Notes under the pieces: generated by a model
The model's input: the letters and a program-made list of their open reading frames with translations, nothing else
Database searches by the model: none
Told to the model about the DNA's origin: nothing
In this document: piece after piece, positions 24,696 through 34,890 of the stretch
Position numbering within the stretch: position 1 is the first letter of the stretch
Layout of the letters: each line of letters opens with the position of its first letter
Assembly (NCBI RefSeq): GCF_029277445.1
Contig: NZ_CP119566.1
Location: forward strand, 386,501-450,500
Direction of reading: 5' to 3'
Length of the DNA: 64,000 nt
Source of the DNA: Pararhizobium qamdonense
GTDB taxonomy: Bacteria > Pseudomonadota > Alphaproteobacteria > Rhizobiales > Rhizobiaceae
Position numbers and translations under genes: made by a program

Positions 24696-25643
24696 ATGGA
24701 GCAGACGCCCATGACGCGCGAGCGTCTTTTTGCGCTGCGCGAAACCATTGCGCGGCTGGAAAACGAAAACGTGCCAGGTCTTTTGAAGGCTGCCAGAAAG
24801 GGCGCTCCAGAAGGCTTTGAACCCACAGGCAGCAGGGACGTTTCCAGGCATGTTCTCCCCCTCGGCATCGCCGTTCTCGACGATGTCCTGCATGGCGGCC
24901 TGCCGCTTGCCGGGCTCACTGAAATCCGCGCGGCAGAAACCCGCGACGCCGGGGCGGCCATGGGGTTTGTGCTGGCGCTGGCCGCCCTTTGCCAGAGGGT
25001 CCAGAGCGCTGACGCCGTGTCACCCATTCTGTGGATCGGCCAGGGAATGACGGGCGCGGAGGCGGGCGTACCCTATGGCCGCGGGCTGCAGGCCTATGGG
25101 CTGGATATTGGCTGCTGCCTTTTCAGCAGTCCCCGCACCATCGCTGATGCGCTCTGGATTGCCGAAGCGGCGCTCTCGGTACCGATCTTCAGGGCCATCA
25201 TTCTGGAGGTCCGGGGGAACCCGGCCCAGTTCGGCCTCAACGAAAGCCGCCGCCTGCATATGCGGGCGCGGACCGGTCATGTGCCGATCTTCCTCCTGCG
25301 ACAGGCGGGCGGCGAAGAGGCGAGCAGTGCGCTCTTCCGGTTCCTAATTGCCCCCAGTCCCGCCACGGGGCGGCCGCTTCCGGACGGATCGGTGCTGGCC
25401 GGCAGCATCGGTAATCCGGTCTTCCGGGTCACTGTCGAGAAAAGCAGGGCCTTTGCACCTCTTGAACTTTTGATGGAATGGAGTTCCCATGCCCGCCGTT
25501 TCCGACATCCCGTCCCAGAGACAGCCGCGTCTCCTGCAAAATTCCAGCCAGCGTATTCTGTCGCTGAACTTTCCGCATCTGCCGGCGGACCGGGTGGCGC
25601 GGACGAAATGGGGCGTATCGTGGCTTTCCAGAAAGCGTCCTGA
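24696..25643 (+). CDS. imuA: ImuA, SOS mutasome accessory protein
   Basis: A 315-residue RecA/SulA-related protein of the ImuA-ImuB-DnaE2 translesion cassette. HVLPLGIAVLDDVLHGGLPLAGLTEIRA (about residues 48-75) corresponds to the RecA-like N-terminal part of ImuA; as usual for this group, no canonical Walker A is seen. It probably helps assemble or regulate the mutasome. GGAG lies 8 bp before the ATG at 24696. The gene overlaps imuB by 155 bp in another frame. A LexA box lies directly upstream. Confidence 0.93.
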   Translation: MEQTPMTRERLFALRETIARLENENVPGLLKAARKGAPEGFEPTGSRDVSRHVLPLGIAVLDDVLHGGLPLAGLTEIRAAETRDAGAAMGFVLALAALCQRVQSADAVSPILWIGQGMTGAEAGVPYGRGLQAYGLDIGCCLFSSPRTIADALWIAEAALSVPIFRAIILEVRGNPAQFGLNESRRLHMRARTGHVPIFLLRQAGGEEASSALFRFLIAPSPATGRPLPDGSVLAGSIGNPVFRVTVEKSRAFAPLELLMEWSSHARRFRHPVPETAASPAKFQPAYSVAELSASAGGPGGADEMGRIVAFQKAS

Positions 25644-27111
25644 CCATCCGCCGCTGGTCTTTGTCGATCGTATCCAGAATGCCATGCGCATTGCGGCTCT
25701 CGATATCTGCGGGGAAAAGGCCGGGTTGAAACGCGGGCAAGGTCTGGCGGAGGCGCGTGCGATGCTTCCCGGCATCGAGATCATTGCGGCCGATCCTGCT
25801 GCCGACAAGGGCCTTTTGACCTCGCTTGCCGATTGGTGCGACCGCTATACGCCGCTTGTGGCAATGGACGGGACGAACGGGCTCTATCTGGATATTACCG
25901 GCTGTGTCCATCTGCATGGCAGCGAGCAATCGCTTCTGGCCGACATCCTCTTCAGGCTTTTCCGTCTGGGCATCGAGGTGCGTGGGGCCATCTCCTCCTC
26001 GGCCGGGCTCTCCTGGGCCATGGCACGCTACCGGCCGGGGCACATCGCCGGGCCGCAGGATGGTGAAAAGGTTCTGGCTCCCCTGCCCCTTGCGGCACTC
26101 AGGCTTCCCCTGGACACGATCGAGACCCTGGCCCGCGTCGGCCTGAAAACCGCCGGTGATCTCATCCCCCTGCCCCGCGCACCTTTGGCCCGCCGGTTCG
26201 GCCCGTCGGTGCTCCTGCGCCTCGATCAGGCGCTGGGTTTCGAGGACGAGCCGCTTTCGCCACGCCTTCCGGTGGCCAGCCTGTCGGCGGAGCGCCGCCT
26301 TGCCTCTCCGATTCAGGATGAGGACGATATTTTGCAACTGACATTGCAGCTTGCCAAAAGCCTGCGCCAAAGTTTGGAGGAGCGCGAGGAGGGTGGCCGC
26401 CTGTTTGAACTCGTGCTGTTCCGGGTGGATGGTAAAGTCTTTCGCATCCGGGCCGCCATGTCGGCCGCATCCAAGGATCCGGAGCGCATCGCCGCGCTGT
26501 ACCGCGAACGTCTTCAGGCCATTCATGACGATCTCGATGCGGGTTTCGGTTTTGAAATCCTGCGCCTCTGCGTGCTGAAGACGGAACGCTACCTTGCTAC
26601 GCAGGAAGATTTTTCCGGGCGGTCGGACCAGACCCGCCCCCTGTCGGCCTTTGCCGATCGGGTCATGGCCCGCTTCGGGCCTGATAGCCTCTTCGCGCTG
26701 GTGCTGCAGGAAAGCCATGTGCCGGAAAGGGCGACTTCATTTTCACCCGTTTTAGATATTGCCGGGCTTGCTGTGCAACAGGGGCTTGATCGGCCCAAGG
26801 CCGCTGATCTCCCCTCCGTTCGCCCGTTGCGGCTTTTCCGTCGTCCGGAACGGGTGGATGCGATCGCGGCCGAATTGCCGGAAGGGGCGCCGGCAAGTTT
26901 CAAATGGCGCAAGATCATTTACCAGGTGACCAAGGCCGAAGGTCCCGAGCGGATCGCCGGCGAATGGTGGATTGACGGAGAAGATGCGCTGACCCGGGAT
27001 TATTTCAGGATCGAGGATGTGGAGGGCCGGCGTTTCTGGCTGTTTCGCGATGGCCTCTACGGCCAGACGGTCGCGCCGCCACAATGGTTCCTGCATGGAA
27101 TTTTCGCATGA
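25489..27111 (+). CDS. imuB: ImuB, inactive Y-family polymerase-like mutasome protein
   Basis: A 540-residue Y-family polymerase homologue. The first acidic catalytic region reads [11 protein letters not shown], where active Y-family enzymes have a DxD pair, so it should be catalytically dead and serve as the adaptor between DnaE2 and the sliding clamp. [32 protein letters not shown] and [13 protein letters not shown] are recognisable Y-family blocks. A classical clamp-binding pentapeptide was not clearly seen. Its start lies inside imuA; its stop overlaps the dnaE2 start by 4 bp, coupling the two proteins. Confidence 0.93.
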   Translation: MPAVSDIPSQRQPRLLQNSSQRILSLNFPHLPADRVARTKWGVSWLSRKRPDHPPLVFVDRIQNAMRIAALDICGEKAGLKRGQGLAEARAMLPGIEIIAADPAADKGLLTSLADWCDRYTPLVAMDGTNGLYLDITGCVHLHGSEQSLLADILFRLFRLGIEVRGAISSSAGLSWAMARYRPGHIAGPQDGEKVLAPLPLAALRLPLDTIETLARVGLKTAGDLIPLPRAPLARRFGPSVLLRLDQALGFEDEPLSPRLPVASLSAERRLASPIQDEDDILQLTLQLAKSLRQSLEEREEGGRLFELVLFRVDGKVFRIRAAMSAASKDPERIAALYRERLQAIHDDLDAGFGFEILRLCVLKTERYLATQEDFSGRSDQTRPLSAFADRVMARFGPDSLFALVLQESHVPERATSFSPVLDIAGLAVQQGLDRPKAADLPSVRPLRLFRRPERVDAIAAELPEGAPASFKWRKIIYQVTKAEGPERIAGEWWIDGEDALTRDYFRIEDVEGRRFWLFRDGLYGQTVAPPQWFLHGIFA

Positions 27112-30100
27112 GTGCTGCACCGGTCTTTTATGAGCTTGGCGCCAGAACCAACTATTCCTTCCTGGAGGGATCGGCGCCGGCCGAGATCATGGTGGTCACC
27201 GCCCAGAAGATCGGGCTTGCGGGTCTCGGCATTGCCGATCGCAACACGGTCGCCGGCGTGGTCCGTGCCCATGCCAAGGCAAAGCTTGAGAATTATGCGT
27301 TTCAGCCTGGCGCGCGGCTGGTCTTTGCCGATGACACGCCGGACATTCTTGCCTATCCGCGCAACCGGCGGGGCTGGGCGCATCTGTGCCGCATGCTGAG
27401 TGCGGGAAACCTGCGCTCAAAAAAAGGGACCTGCACGTTGTTCCTTTCGGATCTGCTCGAATGGCAGGACGAGCTTCAACTGATTGTTCTGGAAGGTGCG
27501 GGGCGTCCAGATGCGCAGGCGCTATCAAGCCTTTTGTCCAAGCTCGGTGAGTATGCCGGTCACCGGCTCCATCTCGGCATGACACCGCATTATGACGGTT
27601 TCGATCGGCATGATTTCGCGTGCCTGGCTGCCATTGCTTTAAAGACGGGAACCCGGCTGATTGCCACCAATGATGCGCTTTACCATGCGCCGGAGCATCG
27701 GCCGGTGGCGGATGTCGTCACTGCCATCCGGGAACATGTCACGATCGCACAGGCTGGCCTGCGTCTTCAGGCCAATGCCGAGCGGCATTTGAAAAATCAG
27801 GCGGAGATGACCAGGATCTTCAAGGATTATCCAGGGGCCATTGCCAACACCGCCAAATTCTTTCGCCGGCTATCCTTCAATCTCGATGAATTGAAGCACA
27901 ATTATCCAACGGAGAGCGCTGACGGAGAAACCCCAGCAGAAAGATTGCAGCGGTTTGTCCGTGAAGGTGCAATGGTCCGCTATCCCGGCGGCGTTTCCGA
28001 AAAGGTCGAACGTCAGCTGGCTTATGAACTTAAGCTCATTCAAGCCAAAGAATATGAGCCCTATTTCCTGACCGTCCACAAACTGGTGAATTTTGCCCGC
28101 AGTAAAGGCATTCTCTGCCAGGGGCGGGGATCGGCGGCCAATTCGTCGGTCTGTTTCTGCCTGGGCGTCACCGAAGTCGATCCGCAGGAATTCACTCTCT
28201 TGTTCGATCGCTTCCTGTCGCAGGATCGCGATGAGCCGCCGGATATCGATATCGATTTCGAGCATGCCCGCCGTGAAGAGGTGATCCAGTATATCTACCG
28301 CGAATATGGCAAGGAGCATGCCGGCCTTGCCGCTGCTGTGATCAGCTACCGCGCCCGCTCGGCCGGGCGTGAGGTGGCCAAGGTCTTCGGTCTTTCCGAG
28401 GATGTGCAATCAGCACTTTCCAGCTCGATCTGGGGCTGGTGGACCACCTCTTTTTCGCAGGAACAGGCAAAGGCCGCCGGTCTCGATATGGCGGATCCGA
28501 CCACGTTGCGCGTGTTGAATTATGCTGGACTGCTGATGGAATATCCGCGTCATCTCTCGCAGCATGTCGGCGGCTTCGTCATCACCAAGGACCGCCTCGA
28601 TGAGGTCGTGCCGATCATGAACACGGCCATGCCCGATCGTTACATGGTGGAATGGGACAAGGACGACCTCGACAACCTGAAAATTCTGAAGATCGACGTG
28701 CTGGCCCTCGGAATGCTCACCTGTCTCGCCAAGGCCTTCAAGCTGTTGGAAAATCATTACAATGAACCCAAAAGACTGTCGCAGATCTATGAAACTAAAG
28801 AGGACGAAGTTTACGACATGATCTGCCGCGCCGATACGATCGGCGTTTTCCAGATCGAGAGCCGGGCGCAGATGAGCATGCTGCCGCGCCTGCAGCCACG
28901 GGAGTTCTACGATCTCGTCATTGAAGTCGCGATTGTCCGGCCGGGCCCCATCCAGGGAAACATGGTGCACCCCTATCTGAAACGCAGGGAGGATCGGCGG
29001 CACGGCCGGCCGGTCGACTATCCCAGCGAAGAATTAAAAGAGGTTCTGGGGCGAACATTGGGTGTGCCGCTGTTTCAAGAGCAGGCGATGCAGATTGCCA
29101 TTACGGCCGCCGGGTTTTCACCAACGGAAGCCGATAAATTGCGCCGGGCGATGGCAACTTTCAGGCGGACCGGACAGGTGTCCCACTTCAAGCATCGCAT
29201 GATCGAAGGTATGGTCAATAATCCCCGGCACAAATATGAGCGCGAATTCGCCGAACGGTGTTTCAGCCAGATTGAAGGGTTCGGGGAATATGGTTTTCCG
29301 GAAAGCCATGCGGCTTCCTTTGCCTTGCTGGTCTATGCGTCATGCTGGTTCAAGACCTATTATCCCGACATTTTCTGCGCCGCCCTGCTCAATTCCCAGC
29401 CCATGGGTTTTTATCCACCGGCCCAGCTGGTGCGGGATGCGCGCGAGCATGGGGTCAAGGTGCTTCCGGTCGATATCAATATATCCAGCTGGGATGCCGC
29501 TCTTGAGGGGGATGCGATGTTTGATCCGCGTGATATCGAGCCGCGGCACAGGGAGATGTGGGGTGTCATCAAGACGCGCAAAGCAATCCGGCTCGGGTTT
29601 TCCCTCGTCAAGGGCCTGCGCCAGCAGGATATGGAAGAGAAACTCGTTGCCCATCGCGGTGCCGGTTATTCCTCGGTGCGGGATCTGTGGCTGCGGTCCG
29701 GCCTCACACGCGCGGCCATCGAGCGTCTTGCGGATGCGGACGCCTTCCGATCGATCGGGCTTGACCGGCGCGCGGCGCTCTGGGCGGTCAAATCGCTCGA
29801 CGAAAAGTCCGCAGCCGAAAGATTGCCGCTGTTCGAACAGGCGGGTCATGACGAGCTTCAGCAGGAACCTGAGGTCCTCCTGCCGCAGATGCAGCAGGGC
29901 GAGCATGTGATCAATGACTACCGCTATCTCAGCCTGTCACTGAAAGCGCACCCGGTTTCCTTTCTGCGGGAGGATTTTTCAAGCCAGGGTATCGTCACCA
30001 ATCGCAGCCTGGATGCGGTTCGAAACGGCGGCATGGTGACGATCGCGGGTCTCGTGCTGGTGCGCCAGCGGCCGGGAACGGCAAAAGGGGTGATCTTCAT

Positions 30101-30464
30101 GACGCTCGAAGACGAAACCGGCGTTGCCAATGCCATCATCTGGAAAAATGTGTTCGAGACCTATCGTCCGGTCGTCATGGGCGCGCGCCTGGTCAAGATC
30201 AGAGGACGCCTGCAAAGTGCCAGCGGCGTCATCCATGTCGTGGCAAGCCATCTGGAAGACATGACGCCGGCGCTCGGCATTCTCCAGAAAGAGGCGAAAG
30301 GTTTTGGCGCCAATGCCAGATCCGATGAAGTGCTAAGGCCGACCGGCGATCACCGGCAAAAACACCGGTCTCGAAAAGACGCTTTACCTCATGACGAGCC
30401 AGGGAATCGCCAGGACCTCATCGAAACTGTGAACGTCATGCCGAAGGGGAGAAACTTCCATTGA
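27108..30464 (+). CDS. dnaE2: Error-prone DNA polymerase, DnaE2
   Basis: A 1118-residue C-family polymerase. The N-terminal PHP domain begins [24 protein letters not shown], the catalytic aspartates lie in [18 protein letters not shown] (about residue 385), and [19 protein letters not shown] and [20 protein letters not shown] are typical of the palm and later regions. The C-terminus has an OB-like segment ([32 protein letters not shown]). Known DnaE2 enzymes perform damage-induced mutagenesis together with ImuA and ImuB. The start at 27108 overlaps the imuB stop and gives the usual length. Confidence 0.96.
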   Translation: MSAAPVFYELGARTNYSFLEGSAPAEIMVVTAQKIGLAGLGIADRNTVAGVVRAHAKAKLENYAFQPGARLVFADDTPDILAYPRNRRGWAHLCRMLSAGNLRSKKGTCTLFLSDLLEWQDELQLIVLEGAGRPDAQALSSLLSKLGEYAGHRLHLGMTPHYDGFDRHDFACLAAIALKTGTRLIATNDALYHAPEHRPVADVVTAIREHVTIAQAGLRLQANAERHLKNQAEMTRIFKDYPGAIANTAKFFRRLSFNLDELKHNYPTESADGETPAERLQRFVREGAMVRYPGGVSEKVERQLAYELKLIQAKEYEPYFLTVHKLVNFARSKGILCQGRGSAANSSVCFCLGVTEVDPQEFTLLFDRFLSQDRDEPPDIDIDFEHARREEVIQYIYREYGKEHAGLAAAVISYRARSAGREVAKVFGLSEDVQSALSSSIWGWWTTSFSQEQAKAAGLDMADPTTLRVLNYAGLLMEYPRHLSQHVGGFVITKDRLDEVVPIMNTAMPDRYMVEWDKDDLDNLKILKIDVLALGMLTCLAKAFKLLENHYNEPKRLSQIYETKEDEVYDMICRADTIGVFQIESRAQMSMLPRLQPREFYDLVIEVAIVRPGPIQGNMVHPYLKRREDRRHGRPVDYPSEELKEVLGRTLGVPLFQEQAMQIAITAAGFSPTEADKLRRAMATFRRTGQVSHFKHRMIEGMVNNPRHKYEREFAERCFSQIEGFGEYGFPESHAASFALLVYASCWFKTYYPDIFCAALLNSQPMGFYPPAQLVRDAREHGVKVLPVDINISSWDAALEGDAMFDPRDIEPRHREMWGVIKTRKAIRLGFSLVKGLRQQDMEEKLVAHRGAGYSSVRDLWLRSGLTRAAIERLADADAFRSIGLDRRAALWAVKSLDEKSAAERLPLFEQAGHDELQQEPEVLLPQMQQGEHVINDYRYLSLSLKAHPVSFLREDFSSQGIVTNRSLDAVRNGGMVTIAGLVLVRQRPGTAKGVIFMTLEDETGVANAIIWKNVFETYRPVVMGARLVKIRGRLQSASGVIHVVASHLEDMTPALGILQKEAKGFGANARSDEVLRPTGDHRQKHRSRKDALPHDEPGNRQDLIETVNVMPKGRNFH

Positions 30465-30750
30465 CGATGCAGATTTCCGGGACGCCAGGAAAAAACCGGA
30501 CACCTGTAACAAAAATTGTTTGCATTTTTGCCACTCAAGAAAACTTGAATTCTGTGGAAAATCCGGCAGAGCCTTGCATTCGATCTAATTAAGTTAATGA
30601 AAACACGATGTTTTTTATCAAGTTTAGAATTGCTCTAATTTCGAGCCATGACGTCGCGGCTATATTCCGGTGCCCTTTTTTGTTGACAGTAAATATCCGC
30701 TTTTGCTTTATGAATAGAATTCAGTGCGTTGCGTATCACGGGCAGACGAA
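30465..30750. promoter_or_regulatory. AT-rich intergenic region with bfd promoter
   Basis: A 286-bp, AT-rich region. TTGACA at 30683-30688 followed 17 bp later by CTTTAT is a plausible sigma-70 promoter for bfd-bfr; an ICE-like iron box lies about 43 bp further upstream. No additional gene is visible. Confidence 0.55.
30623..30640. promoter_or_regulatory. Candidate iron-responsive (Irr/ICE-type) operator
   Basis: TTTAGAATTGCTCTAATT contains TTAGA-N5-TCTAA, perfect arms matching the core of the iron control element TTTAGAA-N-TTCTAAA bound by Irr in rhizobia. It lies upstream of the putative -35 box of bfd. Irr activates iron-storage genes in iron sufficiency or represses them, depending on species; this is inference from motif and position. 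Confidence 0.5.
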
Positions 30751-31062
30751 ATGCTGGTTTGTAGCTGCAATTTTATCACCGATAAGGACATTGAGAACAC
30801 GATCATCGAGATGCTCGATGAGGACTGTTGGCAGCTCATCGTGCCTGCAAAAGTCTATCATGCGATGGAAAAGCGCGGCCGTTGCTGTGGCTGTTTTCCC
30901 AATGTCGTGGACATCATCATCCGCACCACCGAGCAATATCATGCTTGCCGCCCCTCGACGGGCGAGCAGATATTTGATTTCATGACCCGCCTCAAACAAT
31001 TCCATGAAGAAAACAGGAGAGCGGATCTTGAAAGGCGACAAAAAAGTCATCGAGCAGCTTAA
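30751..31062 (+). CDS. bfd: Bacterioferritin-associated ferredoxin
   Basis: A 103-residue [2Fe-2S] protein. The cluster ligands are C4 and C6 (MLVCSC) and C45/C48 (GRCCGCF), the CxC...CxxC layout of Bfd. Bfd docks onto bacterioferritin and reduces its core so that iron can be released. The tail is longer than in E. coli Bfd (64 residues). Start 30751 was taken because it begins the family sequence; the frame is open nine codons upstream. It overlaps bfr by 35 bp. Confidence 0.92.
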   Translation: MLVCSCNFITDKDIENTIIEMLDEDCWQLIVPAKVYHAMEKRGRCCGCFPNVVDIIIRTTEQYHACRPSTGEQIFDFMTRLKQFHEENRRADLERRQKSHRAA

Positions 31063-31513
31063 CGAAGCGCTGTATCTCGAGCTCGGTGCCGTCAACCAGT
31101 ATTGGGTCCATTATCGTCTTCTCGACGATTGGGGCTATACGCTTCTTGCCAAGAAGGAGCGGGCCGAATCCATCGAGGAAATGCATCATGCCGACAAGCT
31201 GGTGTCGCGCATCATCTTCCTTGAAGGCCATCCCAACCTCCAGACGCTCGCGCCGCTTCGCATCGGCCAGTCGGTCAAGGAAGTGCTGGAAGCCGATCTC
31301 GCCGGCGAATATGATGCCCGCAAGGCCTATAAGAAGTCCCGAGACATCTGTCATGACGCGGGCGACTATGTGTCCATGAAGCTGTTCGAAGAGCTTTTGA
31401 TGGACGAGGAAAGCCATATCGACTTTCTCGAAACCCAGCTCGATCTCTTCAACAAGATCGGTGCCGAGAAATACGGCCAGCTCAACGCAGCACCGGCCAA
31501 CGAAGCCGAATAA
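31028..31513 (+). CDS. bfr: Bacterioferritin
   Basis: A 161-residue iron-storage ferritin. It has the di-iron ligands E18, E51 and H54 and the heme ligand M52 ([10 protein letters not shown]), plus E-x-x-H-x-D-F-L-E-T-Q in the last helix. A TTG start at 31028 with AGGAG about 7 bp upstream is chosen because it begins MKGDKKVIE, the normal Bfr N-terminus, and gives exactly the usual length; an ATG at 31004 would add eight foreign residues. The gene overlaps bfd, so both are made together. The protein assembles into 24-mers that oxidise and store iron. Confidence 0.95.
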   Translation: MKGDKKVIEQLNEALYLELGAVNQYWVHYRLLDDWGYTLLAKKERAESIEEMHHADKLVSRIIFLEGHPNLQTLAPLRIGQSVKEVLEADLAGEYDARKAYKKSRDICHDAGDYVSMKLFEELLMDEESHIDFLETQLDLFNKIGAEKYGQLNAAPANEAE

Positions 31514-31533
31514 AGCTTCATCACTCCAAAAAA

Positions 31534-31566
31534 ATGCCTGCCTGGTTTCCCCGGCGGGCATTTTTG
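31534..31566 (+). terminator. Intrinsic terminator of bfd-bfr
   Basis: ATGCCTGCC...GGCGGGCAT forms a 9-bp stem with one G-T pair, preceded by A-rich sequence and followed by TTTTT. Confidence 0.85.
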
Positions 31567-31626
31567 TATCGAGAACCGTTTGCTCCAATGGAGCACTGAC
31601 ACGCCGCCTGAAGGCGGCGCATCTCT

Positions 31627-32172
31627 TTATGGGTGTGGTGACGCGTCATCCGCCAGATGCGCGAACGCCCCCACGACATTCTCATAAACGCCGCGTTTGA
31701 ACGTCACGATCAGATCGGGCAGCGCCTGCATCGGCTTCCAGGCCCATTCGTCGAATTCCGGCTCGTGGCCGCCGGGTGGCGGATTGATGGCGATTTCGGA
31801 TTCGTCGCCCTCGAAACGGAAAGCGAACCAGCGCTGGGTCTGACCGCGATATTTGCCTTTCAGGCCGATGCCCATCAGGTGGGGCGGCAGATCATAGTTG
31901 ATCCAGTCTGGGGCTTCCGCAAGCAGCGAAACGGTCGTCATGCCGGTTTCTTCATAAAGCTCGCGGTAGGCCGCCTTTAGCGGGTCCTCGCCTTTGTCGA
32001 TGCCGCCCTGTGGCATCTGCCAGAGCTGGGCCGAGCCATCATATTCGGAATTGCCAACCGGAATGCGCCGCCCGGCCCAGACAAGACCCTCCCGGTTCAG
32101 CACCATGATGCCAACGCAGGGACGGTATGGCAGATCCTCAGCCTTGACCGGTTTCGATTTGTCCTTGCTCAT
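31627..32172 (-). CDS. rppH: RNA pyrophosphohydrolase
   Basis: A 181-residue Nudix hydrolase. The Nudix box spans about residues 56-78 (GGIDKGEDP ... REL-x-EETG), with the preceding QLWQMPQGG typical of RppH. The enzyme removes pyrophosphate from 5' triphosphate ends of RNA and so starts mRNA decay; dinucleoside polyphosphates are alternative substrates. It ends the minus-strand run that begins with envC, 60 bp after the deacetylase gene. An inverted repeat (CGCCGCC-TGAA-GGCGGCG) lies 8-25 bp beyond the stop, without a U-tract. Confidence 0.93.
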   Translation of the reverse strand: MSKDKSKPVKAEDLPYRPCVGIMVLNREGLVWAGRRIPVGNSEYDGSAQLWQMPQGGIDKGEDPLKAAYRELYEETGMTTVSLLAEAPDWINYDLPPHLMGIGLKGKYRGQTQRWFAFRFEGDESEIAINPPPGGHEPEFDEWAWKPMQALPDLIVTFKRGVYENVVGAFAHLADDASPHP

Positions 32173-32232
32173 GTGCCTGCCCCTTGCCTGCCTGTATGAC
32201 TGCGCGCTGGAAGAATTACGCTTCCTCTTAAA

Positions 32233-33438
32233 CTATTGCTGTTGCGGATCCTTGACGAGCGCCGAGACGCCGACAAATTCGATGCCCCGCGTCCCCGCCT
32301 CGTCCATCCATTGGGAAATGGCTGCCACGCTTTCATCGAAGGCGGACGCGACGCCGATCGCGCCGCCATTGCGTCTGGCGATACGCTCGAGTTCATCGAG
32401 TTTCTTCAGGATCGCTGTCCGGTCAATCTGGTCATCGACGACCATATCGGCAAATCCATGCGGCACGCCGATCGTTCCGGCCAGTGTCCCCGTCAGCGTC
32501 TGCGCCGATGTCGCGTCGTCAAGAAACAACAGCCCGCGCCTGCCAATATCGCGCATCACCGGCTCCAGCGCGCCGGCGTCGGAGAGAAAACGCCCGCCGA
32601 GGAAATTCATGATGCCAGTATAATTGGTGATCTGCGCCAGGGAATAATGCAGTTCCGACAGGTTCTTCTTCGCATCCAGCCCGACGCGCAGCGTATGGGG
32701 GCCGGGATTGTTGTCCGGATAGTCGAAGGGCTCAAACGGCACCTGCAACAGGATTTCATGGCCGCTGCGGCGCGCCTCCTGCATCCAGCGCTGCAGGCTG
32801 TTGCCGGTCGCGGCAAAGGCCATCGTCACATCGGGGGACAGTTGCCGCAGCGCATTCTGCGTGCCGGTCTGGCTGAGGCCAAGGCCGCCGACCACCAGCG
32901 CGATGCGGATACCGCGGGCGCCGGACCAGGGCCGCGCATATTGATCCATCGGGCGTAGTCCGTCCGGTCCTGTGACCGGCAGCCGCCCTTGCGGACTGTC
33001 TTCCAGCAGTTCGTCATTCGGGAAAGTTGCCAGGCGCGGATCCTGACCCTTGGTGCGGCCGACTTCAATGAAGGCAGGCCCCTCCCCGTCGCGCTGCTTG
33101 GGCGAGAATTTGGTGACGATCGAACCGTCGTCTGTCAGCGTTTCCTCGACATGGGCGCCGGACAGCGCACCGCTTGTCTTCTGTTGCTTGAGCGTGTTGG
33201 GAGTGGCTGCGGGGTCAGGCACTGCCTTTTCGCCTGGTTGGGCTGCATCCGCCACGATTTTCGTGTCCGGTGGCGCGATCAGGCCGGTTGGCTTCACCAC
33301 GCTCCAGACGGAAATTCCGGCGAGCGCAAGGGCGCAGACACCCAGCGACAGACGGCCGAATGTCAGGCCTGATTTTTGCGATTTGGAGGAACGCGTCTTG
33401 CGGTTCTGACCAAGAGGAGCGTTGAGATCTGTTCCCAA
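32233..33438 (-). CDS. Divergent polysaccharide deacetylase-family protein
   Basis: A 401-residue protein. A single N-terminal membrane segment (about residues 25-46, LSLGVCALALAGISVWSVV) anchors it; a proline/charge-rich linker follows and the C-terminal half (from about 150, RIALVVGGLGLSQTGTQNALRQLSPDVTMAFA) is the divergent polysaccharide deacetylase (YibQ-type) domain with HEILLQVPFEPFDYPDNNPGPHTL. The usual metal-binding residues of active NodB-type deacetylases are not obvious. The neighbouring envC and ctpA suggest a role in peptidoglycan or envelope maintenance. It begins 129 bp after ctpA. Confidence 0.87.
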   Translation of the reverse strand: MGTDLNAPLGQNRKTRSSKSQKSGLTFGRLSLGVCALALAGISVWSVVKPTGLIAPPDTKIVADAAQPGEKAVPDPAATPNTLKQQKTSGALSGAHVEETLTDDGSIVTKFSPKQRDGEGPAFIEVGRTKGQDPRLATFPNDELLEDSPQGRLPVTGPDGLRPMDQYARPWSGARGIRIALVVGGLGLSQTGTQNALRQLSPDVTMAFAATGNSLQRWMQEARRSGHEILLQVPFEPFDYPDNNPGPHTLRVGLDAKKNLSELHYSLAQITNYTGIMNFLGGRFLSDAGALEPVMRDIGRRGLLFLDDATSAQTLTGTLAGTIGVPHGFADMVVDDQIDRTAILKKLDELERIARRNGGAIGVASAFDESVAAISQWMDEAGTRGIEFVGVSALVKDPQQQ

Positions 33439-33547
33439 AAGGGCCTCTATCGATCTGAGTTGCGACAGTGGAAGCCCTTGTTTCGGCCTTCCCTTAAGAA
33501 TCGAAACCGCCGCCCGGCCGGAGCCAGGCGGCGAAAAATTTCAAGCA

Positions 33548-33566
33548 ATCCGCATCTGCTGCGGAT
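33548..33566 (-). terminator. Weak hairpin after ctpA
   Basis: ATCCGCA-TCTGC-TGCGGAT just past the ctpA stop forms a 7-bp stem; on the minus strand ATTTTTC follows after about 10 bases. It may reduce read-through into the deacetylase gene. Confidence 0.4.
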
Positions 33567-33567
33567 G

Positions 33568-34890
33568 CTACGGCTTCAGTTCGGCTTTTTCCGGATTGGC
33601 CGGGAAGGCCGGGTCCGATTTCTTGCCGCGCAGGAGGTCAAGCGCATAGTTCAGCTGCAGATCGTCCTTGGTTTCCGGCGGGACGTAGGCAACCGAGCCG
33701 GAGCCCTCGTCATTTTCGTTCTGGCCCTTGATATGGCCGCGCAGGCTGGATTCGCTCGTCGTTTCGACCTTGCCGAGCAGTTCCGCTAGCAGCGGCTGTT
33801 CGACCTTGATATCCGGCGAAATGCCGGTGCCCTGGATCGATTTGCCCGATGGCGTGTAATAGAGCGCGGTGGTGAGACGCAGCGCGCCGGCTTCGCCGAG
33901 CGGGATGATGGTCTGGACCGAGCCCTTGCCGAACGAACGCGTGCCGAGAACCGTGGCGCGCTTCAGGTCCTGCAGGGCGCCGGCGACGATTTCCGATGCC
34001 GAAGCCGAACCGCCGTTGACGAGCACGATCACCGGCTTACCGTCGGTCAGATCGCCGGGTGTCGCGTTGAAACGGCGGGTCTCGTCGGGATTGCGGCCAC
34101 GGGTCGAAACCACTTCGCCACGTTCCAGAAACGCGTCGGAGACGTTGATCGCCTGGTCGAGCAGACCGCCTGGGTTGAGGCGAAGGTCCAGCACATAGCC
34201 CTTCAGCTTGTCGGCCGGGACCTGCGCCTTGATCTTTTCGATAGCGTTTTTCAGGTCGTCATAGGTCTTTTCGGTAAACGAGATGACGCGGACATAACCG
34301 ACATCGTCTTCCGTGCGGAACTTGACGGCGCGAACGGCGATGATGTCGCGAACGATCGTCAGTTCGATCGGCTTTTCAGCACCCTTGCGCAGGATGGTCA
34401 GCTTGATCGCCTGGCCGACTGCGCCGCGCATCTTGTCGACGGCTTCCTCAAGCTTCAGGCCGCGCACGTCGGCACCGTCGATCTTGGAAATGAAGTCACC
34501 GGCGAGAACGCCAGCCTTGGCGGCCGGTGTATCATCGATCGGGCTGGTCACTTTTACGAGATCGTCTTCCATGGTGACTTCGATGCCGAGACCGCCGAAC
34601 TCACCCTTGGTCTGGGTGCGCATGTCTTCGGCGTCGGTCGAATTCATGTAGCTCGAATGGGGATCCAGCGACGAAAGCATGCCGTTGATGGCATTTTCGA
34701 TCAGCTTGTCGTCCTGCGGCGGCGTCACATATTGCGCCCGCACGCGCTCGAAAACATCGCCGAAAACCGACAGTTCGCGATAGGTCGACGGATTGGCCGC
34801 GACGGCCGGGACGATGGAGGAATATACAACGCCCGTGGCCGCTGCACCCATGAGTGCCCCGACCAGAACAAGTGACGTTCTATGAATCAT
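33568..34890 (-). CDS. ctpA: Carboxy-terminal processing peptidase (S41)
   Basis: A 440-residue periplasmic serine protease. Signal peptide or anchor is about residues 1-30. The PDZ domain lies at roughly 90-175 (GGLGIEVTMEDDLVKVTSPIDDTPAAKAGVLAGDFISKIDG), and the S41 catalytic domain follows, with the nucleophile in NGGSASASEIVAGALQD and the lysine in FGKGSVQTI. A charged low-complexity tail closes the protein. CtpA trims C-termini of envelope proteins such as peptidoglycan hydrolases. The ATG at 34890 gives the conserved N-terminus; the gene overlaps the end of the envC-like gene by 11 bp, so the two are coupled. Confidence 0.95.
   Translation of the reverse strand: MIHRTSLVLVGALMGAAATGVVYSSIVPAVAANPSTYRELSVFGDVFERVRAQYVTPPQDDKLIENAINGMLSSLDPHSSYMNSTDAEDMRTQTKGEFGGLGIEVTMEDDLVKVTSPIDDTPAAKAGVLAGDFISKIDGADVRGLKLEEAVDKMRGAVGQAIKLTILRKGAEKPIELTIVRDIIAVRAVKFRTEDDVGYVRVISFTEKTYDDLKNAIEKIKAQVPADKLKGYVLDLRLNPGGLLDQAINVSDAFLERGEVVSTRGRNPDETRRFNATPGDLTDGKPVIVLVNGGSASASEIVAGALQDLKRATVLGTRSFGKGSVQTIIPLGEAGALRLTTALYYTPSGKSIQGTGISPDIKVEQPLLAELLGKVETTSESSLRGHIKGQNENDEGSGSVAYVPPETKDDLQLNYALDLLRGKKSDPAFPANPEKAELKP

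Noticed and set aside
30711..30723. TGA-N7-TCA as a RirA-type iron-responsive box before bfd
   Set aside because: The usual IRO box has nine bases between the halves, so this spacing does not fit.
31602..31619. Inverted repeat CGCCGCC-TGAA-GGCGGCG as rppH terminator
   Set aside because: No U-tract on the minus strand; kept only as a remark in the rppH entry.
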